DNA from: an uncultured Spirochaetales bacterium
GTDB lineage: Bacteria; Spirochaetota; Spirochaetia; Sphaerochaetales; Sphaerochaetaceae
Direction: 5' to 3'
DNA length: 30,685 bases
Assembly: GCA_934276485.1 (NCBI GenBank)
Contig: CAKQTE010000131.1
Location: 1-30,685, forward strand
Shown here: one piece after another, positions 15,229 through 23,028 of the stretch
Position numbering within the stretch: position 1 is the first letter of the stretch
Layout of the letters: every line of letters starts with the position of its first letter
Translations under genes and position numbers: made by a program
Notes under the pieces: model-generated
What the model was told of the DNA's origin: nothing
Database searches by the model: none
Seen by the model: the letters and a program-made list of their open reading frames with translations, nothing else

Positions 15229-16062
15229 ATGATAGAGAAAAACACAAAACTTAAGAAAATAATTCTCACTGTGATCATGGTTGCATTCGGATTGTTGAAT
15301 ATATTTCCATTCATATTCATGATCTCTTCATCATTCAAACCCTTGAACCAGATATTCACATATCCGATTCGAATCATTCCAGAGACATTCATTACCAGTA
15401 ACTATAAGGCACTCTTTTCAGATCAATATATGTTTGTGCGCTGGTATGCCAATACAATCGTAGCTGTAGTATCGATCATTGTTCTAAAGCTATTTATCGT
15501 ATCTCTAACCGCATATGTATTTGCAAAGATAGAGTTCAGAGGAAAAGAGGTACTGTTTTTGTTCCTTCTTTCATCTATGATGATTCCACCAGATGCAGTA
15601 ATCGTTCCTAAGTATGTAATATTCAAGTTCCTTGGAATTACAGACACTCTTTGGGCTTTGATCCTTCCTGCAATGTTTGACGTATTCTTTGTGTTTCTAC
15701 TTAGACAGTTCTTCCAGAGCGTTCCAAACTCTCTCTCGGAGGCTGCTATCATAGATGGATGTGGACATTTTAGGATATATTCACAGGTAATCATGCCCCT
15801 AAGTGGTCCTAGTGTAATGACAATGATTCTATTCACATTCATTTGGGCATGGAATGACTATATGAATCCATATATCTTCATCACAAGCCCTGAAAAGACA
15901 ACTATCAGTGTTGGTCTAAAGATGTTCCAGATAGATAACTCTGTTGATTATGGACTTGTAATGGCAGCTGCAACCTTGGTACTTATTCCAATTATCATAC
16001 TATTCTTGGCAGCTCAGAAACATTTCATTCAAGGCATTGCAACAACAGGTATGAAGGACTGA
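15229..16062 (+). CDS. Sugar ABC transporter permease (MalG/UgpE type, transporter 2)
   Basis: This 277-residue protein has six predicted helices and the EAA loop LSEAAIIDGCGHFRIY followed by VIMPLSGPS. It is the partner of the permease at 14333. AAGGAG lies about 8 bases before the ATG, and only 11 bases separate it from the previous stop. The next gene starts 3 bases after its stop, so transport and enzyme genes form one operon. As in transporter 1, no ATPase gene follows. Confidence 0.9.
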   Translation: MIEKNTKLKKIILTVIMVAFGLLNIFPFIFMISSSFKPLNQIFTYPIRIIPETFITSNYKALFSDQYMFVRWYANTIVAVVSIIVLKLFIVSLTAYVFAKIEFRGKEVLFLFLLSSMMIPPDAVIVPKYVIFKFLGITDTLWALILPAMFDVFFVFLLRQFFQSVPNSLSEAAIIDGCGHFRIYSQVIMPLSGPSVMTMILFTFIWAWNDYMNPYIFITSPEKTTISVGLKMFQIDNSVDYGLVMAAATLVLIPIIILFLAAQKHFIQGIATTGMKD

Positions 16063-16065
16063 TCC

Positions 16066-17979
16066 ATGAAGTATATTTTACGTTGTGTCATACATGAAAC
16101 CTCTTGGCATCGTCAGCTTGAGGATATTGTTTCCCTTGCAAAGAGAACTGGGATTTCTTCTGTCCTGTTGATGGAAGAGAGCCACCAGATCGTGATGAGC
16201 GCATATACTCTTGAGCGCCATAGACGAATGTCTGAGATCTATAGAGAGATTGCAAAAAGGCTAAAAGAGGAGGGCATTGGCTATTCTATCAATATAGCAA
16301 CCCTTGTTGGGCACTGCGATTCTCCTCTTGATGAGGATGAGCTTATAGATGCAGTGCATTGGACTGGAGAGACTCTTATTCCAAATGATAGTACCTATTG
16401 CATAATGGACACATCATGGGTGAAATATGCATCCGAAGTTATTCGAATATATGCATCCACCCATCCAGATACAATCATGATTGATGATGATTTCAGATCT
16501 CTCAATCATAGCTCTTATCTTGGATGTTTCTGTTCATTGCATGTAAAAGCAGTATCTGAAAAGATAGGCAGAGAAATCTCTGCAAAAGAGTTAAGAGACG
16601 CTGTAAAAAGTGGTGACAAATACTCTTTGGCTATCAGAAAAGCTTGGATGGAAGTGAATGCAGATGCTCAAATTAAGGCACTCAAGGCATTCAGGAAAGC
16701 CGCTGATGAAATAGATCCCGAAATCAGATTAGGGCTAATGAATAGCGGTGAGCCAGACCACTCCTTACAGGGTAGGGATATGGTTATGATGATGGATGCT
16801 CTAGAGGGAAAGAGAAAGCCCGCATCCCGCCCTCTAGGGGGAGCGTACGAAGATACTGTACATGAAGGAGTTGTAAGTATTCATCAAGGCATGGCTCTAT
16901 CGATGGAGACTATCTCAGATGTTGGTGCTTATATAATAAGTGAGGTTGAGAATTGGCCTCATACTCTATATACAAAGAGCATTAAGTCCACATCCATTCA
17001 GATGAAGATGCACACCCTTGCAGGTGCGGATGCACTTAGTCTGAATATTTATGACTATCTTGCGTCTCCTTATTCACAGGAACCACGCTTTGAGAATCTA
17101 TTGATCGATATCAAGAGCGAGCTTGATAGAATCGAGGCGCTAAGGAAAGGCAAGACTCTTAGAGGCATTTCTATTCCTTGGAAGAAAGATACAGCTCTTT
17201 TTACACCTTGCTTTGCAAAGGACCGTGTTGTTCCAGATAGGCTTTTTGATTCTGTGTTGCCTCTTCTAGGTATTCCTACTTCATTCTCGGGAGAAGATGT
17301 TCGCCTTATCTATGGCGATACGCTGGAAGCAATGGGAGAAGCGGAAATCAGGAAAGTACTCTCGGGAAAGAGTATTCTAACCTCTGAGGCAATAAGATAT
17401 CTAATTGATCATGGATACAGCGATGAGCTGGGAATCAAGTGTCTTGGAAAGGTAAATTGTCCAGGTGCGATGAGATTTCTGGATAACAGATACACAGGTG
17501 AATTTGCAGGCAATCTAATTGCTAATAACTGGATGCGGTTTTGCTATCAAGAGAGAGATATTCCTCTCTATGAAGCTCTCGAGAACGCTGAAGTTATATC
17601 AGAGATGACAGATCAGGATGAAACGAGAATAGGGGATGCGATTATAATCTACAAGAACTTGCTTGGTGGCACTATGGTTCTTCTCCCAATCCCTGTATCG
17701 TCTTGGACATACTCTACAAGAAGTATTGCAAATGTAATTAGAAATATTGCTTTGAGTCTGTCAAAGGACTCTGATGAACCATTTGCAGTTGTTGATGGCA
17801 TAAATGTTGCACCATTTATCTACTCTGACGATGAAGGCAATGGAATCATTGCTTTAGTTAACACAGGGCTTGATGATGAGAGAGTTACTATAAGAGGAAT
17901 CGATATTCTTGAAAACAGTGTTGAAGTACCAGCTCTTGATATGAAGATTCTTGAATTCAGAAAAGGAATTAAAGCATGA
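16066..17979 (+). CDS. Unassigned (beta/alpha)8-barrel-like protein, possible glycoside hydrolase
   Basis: I cannot name the family. The 637 residues suggest a barrel in the first 355 residues: MKYILRCVIHETSWHRQLEDIVSL at the first strand, TIMIDDDFRSLNH (D140-D142) mid-barrel, and AYIISEVENWPH (E293, E295) later. These acidic clusters at strand ends would suit a retaining glycosidase. Residues about 365-560 resemble the flavodoxin/GATase-like domain that follows the barrel in GH42-type enzymes (VRLIYGDTL, ILTSEAIRYLIDHG). A small beta domain ends the chain. There is no signal peptide, so it is cytoplasmic. It is followed by the sulfatase with a 4-base ATGA overlap, which suggests action on the same sulfated oligosaccharide. 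Confident as a gene, weak as to activity. Confidence 0.65.
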   Translation: MKYILRCVIHETSWHRQLEDIVSLAKRTGISSVLLMEESHQIVMSAYTLERHRRMSEIYREIAKRLKEEGIGYSINIATLVGHCDSPLDEDELIDAVHWTGETLIPNDSTYCIMDTSWVKYASEVIRIYASTHPDTIMIDDDFRSLNHSSYLGCFCSLHVKAVSEKIGREISAKELRDAVKSGDKYSLAIRKAWMEVNADAQIKALKAFRKAADEIDPEIRLGLMNSGEPDHSLQGRDMVMMMDALEGKRKPASRPLGGAYEDTVHEGVVSIHQGMALSMETISDVGAYIISEVENWPHTLYTKSIKSTSIQMKMHTLAGADALSLNIYDYLASPYSQEPRFENLLIDIKSELDRIEALRKGKTLRGISIPWKKDTALFTPCFAKDRVVPDRLFDSVLPLLGIPTSFSGEDVRLIYGDTLEAMGEAEIRKVLSGKSILTSEAIRYLIDHGYSDELGIKCLGKVNCPGAMRFLDNRYTGEFAGNLIANNWMRFCYQERDIPLYEALENAEVISEMTDQDETRIGDAIIIYKNLLGGTMVLLPIPVSSWTYSTRSIANVIRNIALSLSKDSDEPFAVVDGINVAPFIYSDDEGNGIIALVNTGLDDERVTIRGIDILENSVEVPALDMKILEFRKGIKA

Positions 17980-19397
17980 GAAAACCAAATCTTTTATATG
18001 TTTTTGCAGACCAATGGAGAACGCAAAGCATTGGTATTCATGACGAATCTGTAAAGACACCACGAATGGATGAATTTGCTCACGATGCTGTTGATATCAA
18101 AGAGTGCGTATCAACGCATCCATTATGCTCTCCATATAGAGCGTGTTTGTTTACTGGCCAATATCCTACAGAGCATGGAGTATATGGAAACTGCATGACA
18201 GGCTATCCAATAGCTCTGTCTGAAGAGAAAAACATGTTGGATATCTTTGCCGACGATGGCTATAGGACAGGATATATCGGAAAGTGGCATTTGGATGAAC
18301 CTGATTTGAACCACTCGGATGCCCCTGTATCGGGTGCTCGGAATTGGGATGCCTTCACTCCTCCTGGACCAAAGCGCCATGGCATTGAGTATTGGCATGC
18401 ATATAATGCAGATAATGACCATTTGCATCCTCATTATTGGGAAGATACTCCTGAAAAGATCAATGTTGATCAATGGTCTCCTGAATATGAGACAAATCTT
18501 GCCCTTGATTTCATTACAAGATGTGGAGATGATCCTTTTGCATTGTTCTTGTCTTGGAATCCTCCCCATTCACCATACTCAAAGGTTCCAAAGGAGCTGT
18601 TGGATCTATATCCAGAGGATAGCATCGAGCTGCGTGGTAACTACGAAGGAGAAGGTGTTGTAAACCACACTGGTGAGCCAGATTGTTTCTCATCTGATGA
18701 GATGATGCTCAATACAAGAGAATACCTAGCTGCAATTAGTGGTCTGGATAGAGAGTTTGGGCGTTTGATAGATTATCTGAAGGAAAGAAATCTCTATGAT
18801 GATACCTTGATAATCCTTACATCCGATCATGGGGATATGATGGGATCGCATCGCTTGATAGGAAAACATGTTTGGTATGACGAATCAATTGGCGTGCCAT
18901 TCTTGATGAGATATGGAGATAGGTTTGGACATGGCAGTCGCTCTATGCAATTCTCGACATTGAATATCATGCCTACGGTTCTTTCTGCTATGAATCTTCC
19001 TGTTCCTTCTAAATATCGTGACAATGATAGATATCTTGAGATAAAGGAAGATAGGATTCCCGAGAATGATGCATCTTACATATATTGTCAGGTTAGTAGG
19101 GATGTTTTTATTGAAGCGTGGAAAGAGGTTGGAATAAGTCCTCTTGAGTCTGGATGGAGATGTGTTAAGACAGGAGAATGGAAACTAGTTGTCTTCAGGG
19201 GATATCTTCCTTCCGATAAGCCAGAGATATTGCTATATGATAGAACAAACGATCCTTTGGAGATGTCTCCGATTGTTCTTTCAGATGGACTCGGAGAGAA
19301 CAAGATTGCACAAGATTTATGCACCATGCTTCTTGAGAATTTAGATAAGCATGATCCTGGGTTTGCATCTTGGCTAAGGAATTATATAAAAGTTTGA
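17976..19397 (+). CDS. Cysteine-type sulfatase (S1 family, cytoplasmic)
   Basis: This 473-residue protein has the formylglycine signature PLCSPYRACLFTGQYP, with C51 as the residue converted to formylglycine (CxPxR form). Other conserved sites are ADQWR near the N-terminus (D12, metal), GYIGKWHLD (K103, H105), NPPHSPY (H198), TSDHGDMMG (D284, H285) and K297. It should remove O- or N-sulfate groups from carbohydrate. There is no signal peptide, so desulfation would occur inside the cell, after import by transporter 2. Its ATG overlaps the previous stop (ATGA). Activity needs a maturase (anSME in anaerobes) not encoded in this window. Sugar position specificity cannot be deduced. Confidence 0.92.
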   Translation: MRKPNLLYVFADQWRTQSIGIHDESVKTPRMDEFAHDAVDIKECVSTHPLCSPYRACLFTGQYPTEHGVYGNCMTGYPIALSEEKNMLDIFADDGYRTGYIGKWHLDEPDLNHSDAPVSGARNWDAFTPPGPKRHGIEYWHAYNADNDHLHPHYWEDTPEKINVDQWSPEYETNLALDFITRCGDDPFALFLSWNPPHSPYSKVPKELLDLYPEDSIELRGNYEGEGVVNHTGEPDCFSSDEMMLNTREYLAAISGLDREFGRLIDYLKERNLYDDTLIILTSDHGDMMGSHRLIGKHVWYDESIGVPFLMRYGDRFGHGSRSMQFSTLNIMPTVLSAMNLPVPSKYRDNDRYLEIKEDRIPENDASYIYCQVSRDVFIEAWKEVGISPLESGWRCVKTGEWKLVVFRGYLPSDKPEILLYDRTNDPLEMSPIVLSDGLGENKIAQDLCTMLLENLDKHDPGFASWLRNYIKV

Positions 19398-19405
19398 TGC
19401 GCTTT

Positions 19406-19426
19406 GGGACGGTTAGCAGCCGTCCC
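19406..19426. terminator. Bidirectional terminator shared by the sulfatase operon and the convergent kinase gene
   Basis: GGGACGG (19406-19412) and CCGTCCC (19420-19426) form a perfect 7-bp stem with a 7-base loop. The loop and right arm encode the last codons (RDGC and the stop at 19413) of the minus-strand kinase gene. On the plus strand TGTTTATT follows, giving a fair terminator for the sulfatase operon 9 bases past its stop. Confidence 0.7.
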
Positions 19427-21272
19427 TGTTTATTATAAGAGGTAGGCTTAGTGATATCACAGTTCCTTCTGGTCCTGTTGATATTATCACTAGTCCTGCC
19501 TCCTTTCCATAGTAGAGTCTAAGGCGTTGATTTACATTGACCATACCAACACCTTCGCCTTTCTTGAAATTATATTCTGCTTTTCCATGGTCATAGCCAT
19601 CTGCTTTTCTTATTAGTTTTGCCTTTGTGCGCTCAAGGGTTTCTGCATCCATTCCTGTTCCAGTATCGCTGATTGTGATCTCAAGTGCATCATCGATGTT
19701 TTCTAGCGATATCGTAACTGCAAAGTCTTTCATTGTGGATTTGAATCCATGCTTTAAGGAGTTCTCGATTATAGGTTGTATGATTAGCTTTGGAACAGTG
19801 ATTTCGTCGATATTCTCTCCGGTGTTGTCCAGCACAGATAGAATGATTTTTCCATCATATCTATAGTTTTGCAGTGTGATATATGCCTCTGCATATCTAA
19901 TTTCGTTTCCAAGACTTGTCATTGCATTTCCGCCATTAAGTGCTAGACTGAATAGTTCTCCCAATCCCGATGCCATCTCTGCAATTTCCGGGACATCTGC
20001 CATATAAGCCTTCCACACGATGGAATCTAGGGTGTTTGCCAAGAAGTGTGGATTGATCTGCGTGACAAGCGCATCGAATTCTGCAAGCTGTGTCTGACGC
20101 CTTAGCTCATATTCATTCCATATCATGTGGTCCATGTCGCTACATAGAACATTGTATGCGCGTGTTAGTTCTCTTACATCCGAAGGTCCTCTTTCTTCAA
20201 GCTGTACGGTAAAATCTCTGGTCTTTATCACATCATGCATACTCTTCTTGAGGTTTTCAAAGGGTTCATTGATGTGTCTTGAGGTTCTTAATACTGCAAA
20301 TATAGCAGCGCCAATTATCAAAATTGATAGAAGCATGTATATTGCAAGTTCCCTGTTTATTGGACCATATATTGCATCCAAGTCTGATATGGATATATAG
20401 GTCCAATCTGTTTCGCTATCAGTTAAGCTTACATTTACAGTGTCGTTCTTTCTATCTATATAGTGATTGTCACCGTTTAAGGAACCACTGGATTTCCAAT
20501 AAGCTATCTCGTCGTGCCAAAGACCATTTCTTCCAGCTCTGTTTGTGCAAGTTATTACATTTCCTTCTGGACTTACGATAAGAATAAAGCCATTTTCTGT
20601 CAGCGAGTTATCTGAAATGAGATTTGCAAGTGTGCTTTCGGGAATTGCTACTACAACCTTTCCTTCATAGCTATAAGGAGTAAGGGCTATTATGTTTTGA
20701 ACATATGGAATCATCCATGTCTCATCCTGGTTTTCTGTAAGGATCTTGCTGCTCATTGGTTCCAGAAATCTTCCATAATAGGCTTCTCGTGGCATAACAG
20801 CATCTTCGTGCATGAACGTATCAATGTCATTGTTGTTGATTGTCATTGGACTGGAGAGGTTATATATTCTTCCTTCCTTGTTTTCCAGGATAATGTGTTG
20901 TTCCGTCTCCGCTGTTGTTGTGGAGTTGTCCAGAAGCTTTTCATTTAAGAGGTAGGTCATTACCAAGCTATCACGTAGGCCCTGGCCTCTTTTTTCATTC
21001 AGTAGATCAATGAATTCATCGTACTTGCTAATAAGATAGATAGGGGCTTTGATCTCTGATTCAATGTAGTTATCAATAGTGGATGATGCAATTGCTAGAG
21101 AGTCTTTGATTGTTGCAATGCTCCTTTTCTCCAAAAGCGTCTTATGGTTAGATAAAAGCATTGTTGCAATTGCAGTTGATGTTATGATTAGCGATATCGT
21201 GATGATCAGAACCATTGCAGTTCTGAGTTTCACTGGCTTAAAGCGTCCATTCAGGAATTTGCGTAGTGCCAT
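19413..21272 (-). CDS. YesM-like sensor histidine kinase (two-component system 1)
   Basis: This 619-residue membrane kinase has transmembrane helices at about 17-40 and 308-327 flanking a roughly 265-residue extracellular cache-type sensor domain. A HAMP linker follows (about 328-385). The His_kinase motif is TQINPHFLANTLDSI (H409 as phosphorylation site), and the HATPase has the N box IIENSLKHGF (N504) and the G box SDTGTGM (D536). It fits the LytS/YesM class that pairs with AraC-type regulators in sugar uptake control. Its ATG overlaps the stop of the response regulator by one base (TAATG), so the two are co-translated from the promoter at 22885-22915. The ligand is unknown but may be an extracellular carbohydrate or a binding protein. 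Confidence 0.9.
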   Translation of the reverse strand: MALRKFLNGRFKPVKLRTAMVLIITISLIITSTAIATMLLSNHKTLLEKRSIATIKDSLAIASSTIDNYIESEIKAPIYLISKYDEFIDLLNEKRGQGLRDSLVMTYLLNEKLLDNSTTTAETEQHIILENKEGRIYNLSSPMTINNNDIDTFMHEDAVMPREAYYGRFLEPMSSKILTENQDETWMIPYVQNIIALTPYSYEGKVVVAIPESTLANLISDNSLTENGFILIVSPEGNVITCTNRAGRNGLWHDEIAYWKSSGSLNGDNHYIDRKNDTVNVSLTDSETDWTYISISDLDAIYGPINRELAIYMLLSILIIGAAIFAVLRTSRHINEPFENLKKSMHDVIKTRDFTVQLEERGPSDVRELTRAYNVLCSDMDHMIWNEYELRRQTQLAEFDALVTQINPHFLANTLDSIVWKAYMADVPEIAEMASGLGELFSLALNGGNAMTSLGNEIRYAEAYITLQNYRYDGKIILSVLDNTGENIDEITVPKLIIQPIIENSLKHGFKSTMKDFAVTISLENIDDALEITISDTGTGMDAETLERTKAKLIRKADGYDHGKAEYNFKKGEGVGMVNVNQRLRLYYGKEAGLVIISTGPEGTVISLSLPLIINRDGC

Positions 21273-22870
21273 TAGTGAGTCCTCCTGTATTCAGCAGGTG
21301 ATACTCCTTCGTGCTTTCGAAATAGCTTGCAGAAATAGGACGCATCTATATATCCAATGCTTCTAGCAATCTCATAGATCTTCATATCCGTTCCAGACAG
21401 TTCTTCGCGAGCTTTCTTCATCCTCAAGTCGGTTATTCTTTCTAGGATATTCTGGTCTCTCTCTGTTTTGTAGAGATTCGATATATATGCCTCACTTTTG
21501 CCAGTGTGTTCTGCAATGTATGTAAGAGACATTGCGTTTTGCATATATCCTTCTTCTATTATGCGATCGATCTCACGAGCTAGGCTCAATCTGCCTCCAG
21601 ATCCTCCTTGTGTTATAGCCATGGAAGCTGAAAGTAACATATCCATCAATATCTCTGTCTTTGCATCCAGACTGTGCTCTGCGTCAAACTTTCTCTTGAA
21701 TTCCTGGTAGCGAGGGATTTCTGCATGAATCTTCCAAGCACTACGTGATACTCCATAGTATATGCGACTCATCAAGCAAGATAGGTATCCATATGGAACA
21801 GGGTTATCCTTTAGAGCATCTATAAGCTTGTTGACAGAACGTTCTATCTCTCCCTTTTCTCCATTCTCAACTGCACTGACAATTCCTGAAACATCATATT
21901 CATATATGTTCTCTGGGTGTGCCCAACTTGCAGCAATATCATCATAGTTGATAACTTCAGGGCGCTCTGTAGAAAATAGATATTCGTTTGTAGCAATCAC
22001 TGCCTCATTTAGGCATCTTCCTATTGATTCACCTCCCTCTCCTGCAGAACTAACTGCAATCGCAAACTCTATATTTGTTATATTCTTTAGTTTTTCTGCT
22101 ATAGCTAATAGCTCGTCTTTCTGCATGTTAATCTCTGTTCCTGGACAGAAAGAAATAATGGTTCCATCGACAGCAATAAATGGTTTTTTGTAATAATCTT
22201 CAAGCTTTTCTATGCTTTCGGCATAGCTTTCGATGCTTCTCTCAGGAGAGAATGCCGCTATTCTATATGGGCCTTGAGGTATCAAGAGTCCTAGTTTATT
22301 TAGAGATTCTGCTATATTCATTGGCGTCATGCCGGACGCGAGCTCTGACAAAAGACGTGTGCGTGCAAGTGGAATAGAGCTATCAAGACGATCTTGCATT
22401 GAAGAAAGTAGAGCTTCCTTTGCTTTCTCTTCATCAAGGATGGTCTTGAGTTTATGAAATACATCTTTGATAGTCTCTATCCTAGTAGGTTTCAAAAGGT
22501 AATCGAATATTTTGCACTGGAGTGCTTTCTTGTAGTATTCAAGTTCGCTATATCCACTGACTAAGATGACCTTGATCTCGGGATGTTTGTCATATAGCCA
22601 TTCAATCAATTCCATTCCGTCCATGTTTTCCATGCGAATGTCTGTAAGCACAACTGTTGGGTGTAGCTTTTCAACAAGACGAACAGCCTCCAGGCCATTG
22701 GAAGCTTCTGCTGCAATTGAAAATCCTATGGAGTTCCAATCTATGCACTTTATCATGCCTTTTCTGATAGTTGTTTCGTCATCTACTATGATAATTGGAT
22801 ACATACCTGAATTATTTTCTGTCATTCTTTTATTTTCACATTTATCTGATGAAATATCCATAATATTCAA
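21272..22870 (-). CDS. YesN-like response regulator (receiver plus AraC-type HTH, two-component system 1)
   Basis: The longest frame is 532 residues. The receiver domain starts at YPIIIVDDE, with phospho-acceptor D77 (VVLTDIRM) and the conserved Lys in YLLKPTRIE. A middle region of about 280 residues has no recognised motif. The C-terminal AraC HTH (about 430-530) contains SLTYIAEHTGKSEAYISNLYK and IARSIGYIDASYFCKLFRKHEGVSPAEYR. Start choice is difficult: 22870 is a TTG too close to the inferred transcript start. ATGs at 22861, 22825 and 22804 are in frame, and 22804 (MYPIIIVDDE) matches the usual family N-terminus, but none has a strong SD. It lies divergent to the sugar-kinase operon at 23029, a likely target. 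Confidence 0.88.
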   Translation of the reverse strand: MNIMDISSDKCENKRMTENNSGMYPIIIVDDETTIRKGMIKCIDWNSIGFSIAAEASNGLEAVRLVEKLHPTVVLTDIRMENMDGMELIEWLYDKHPEIKVILVSGYSELEYYKKALQCKIFDYLLKPTRIETIKDVFHKLKTILDEEKAKEALLSSMQDRLDSSIPLARTRLLSELASGMTPMNIAESLNKLGLLIPQGPYRIAAFSPERSIESYAESIEKLEDYYKKPFIAVDGTIISFCPGTEINMQKDELLAIAEKLKNITNIEFAIAVSSAGEGGESIGRCLNEAVIATNEYLFSTERPEVINYDDIAASWAHPENIYEYDVSGIVSAVENGEKGEIERSVNKLIDALKDNPVPYGYLSCLMSRIYYGVSRSAWKIHAEIPRYQEFKRKFDAEHSLDAKTEILMDMLLSASMAITQGGSGGRLSLAREIDRIIEEGYMQNAMSLTYIAEHTGKSEAYISNLYKTERDQNILERITDLRMKKAREELSGTDMKIYEIARSIGYIDASYFCKLFRKHEGVSPAEYRRTH

Positions 22871-22884
22871 AATTCACAAATGAG

Positions 22885-22915
22885 ATTGTATTGAAGCGGG
22901 GCTGATGATTGTCAA
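22885..22915 (-). promoter_or_regulatory. Promoter of two-component system 1
   Basis: On the minus strand there is a perfect TTGACA at 22915-22910 and TACAAT at 22890-22885, spaced 19 bases; AATACA at 17 bases is an alternative -10. Transcription would begin near 22878, only about 8 bases before the TTG at 22870. That argues for one of the downstream ATGs as the real start of the response regulator. Confidence 0.5.
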
Positions 22916-22946
22916 ACATAGCTTGGTTGGTATGAAAAAGCAAATT

Positions 22947-23013
22947 AATACATGTATTGGCCCAAAATTATGCATGTTATTGGCTCAATTAGAGCATAAA
23001 ATTACATATGTAA
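22947..23013 (+). promoter_or_regulatory. Operator-like cluster upstream of the sugar-kinase operon: direct repeats and two palindromes
   Basis: ATTGGCCCAA (22956-22965) and ATTGGCTCAA (22979-22988) are direct repeats 23 bases apart. Each is preceded by a CATGT or CATGTT element (22951, 22973). The second repeat ends 8 bases before a -10-like TAAAAT (22997-23002), which has no proper -35 box. Two perfect 12-bp palindromes flank the repeats: AATACATGTATT (22947-22958) and TTACATATGTAA (23002-23013), the latter just before the SD. Tandem direct repeats overlapping the -35 position are typical of AraC-type activator sites. Confidence 0.5.
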
Positions 23014-23028
23014 GGAGGAGAAATTACC

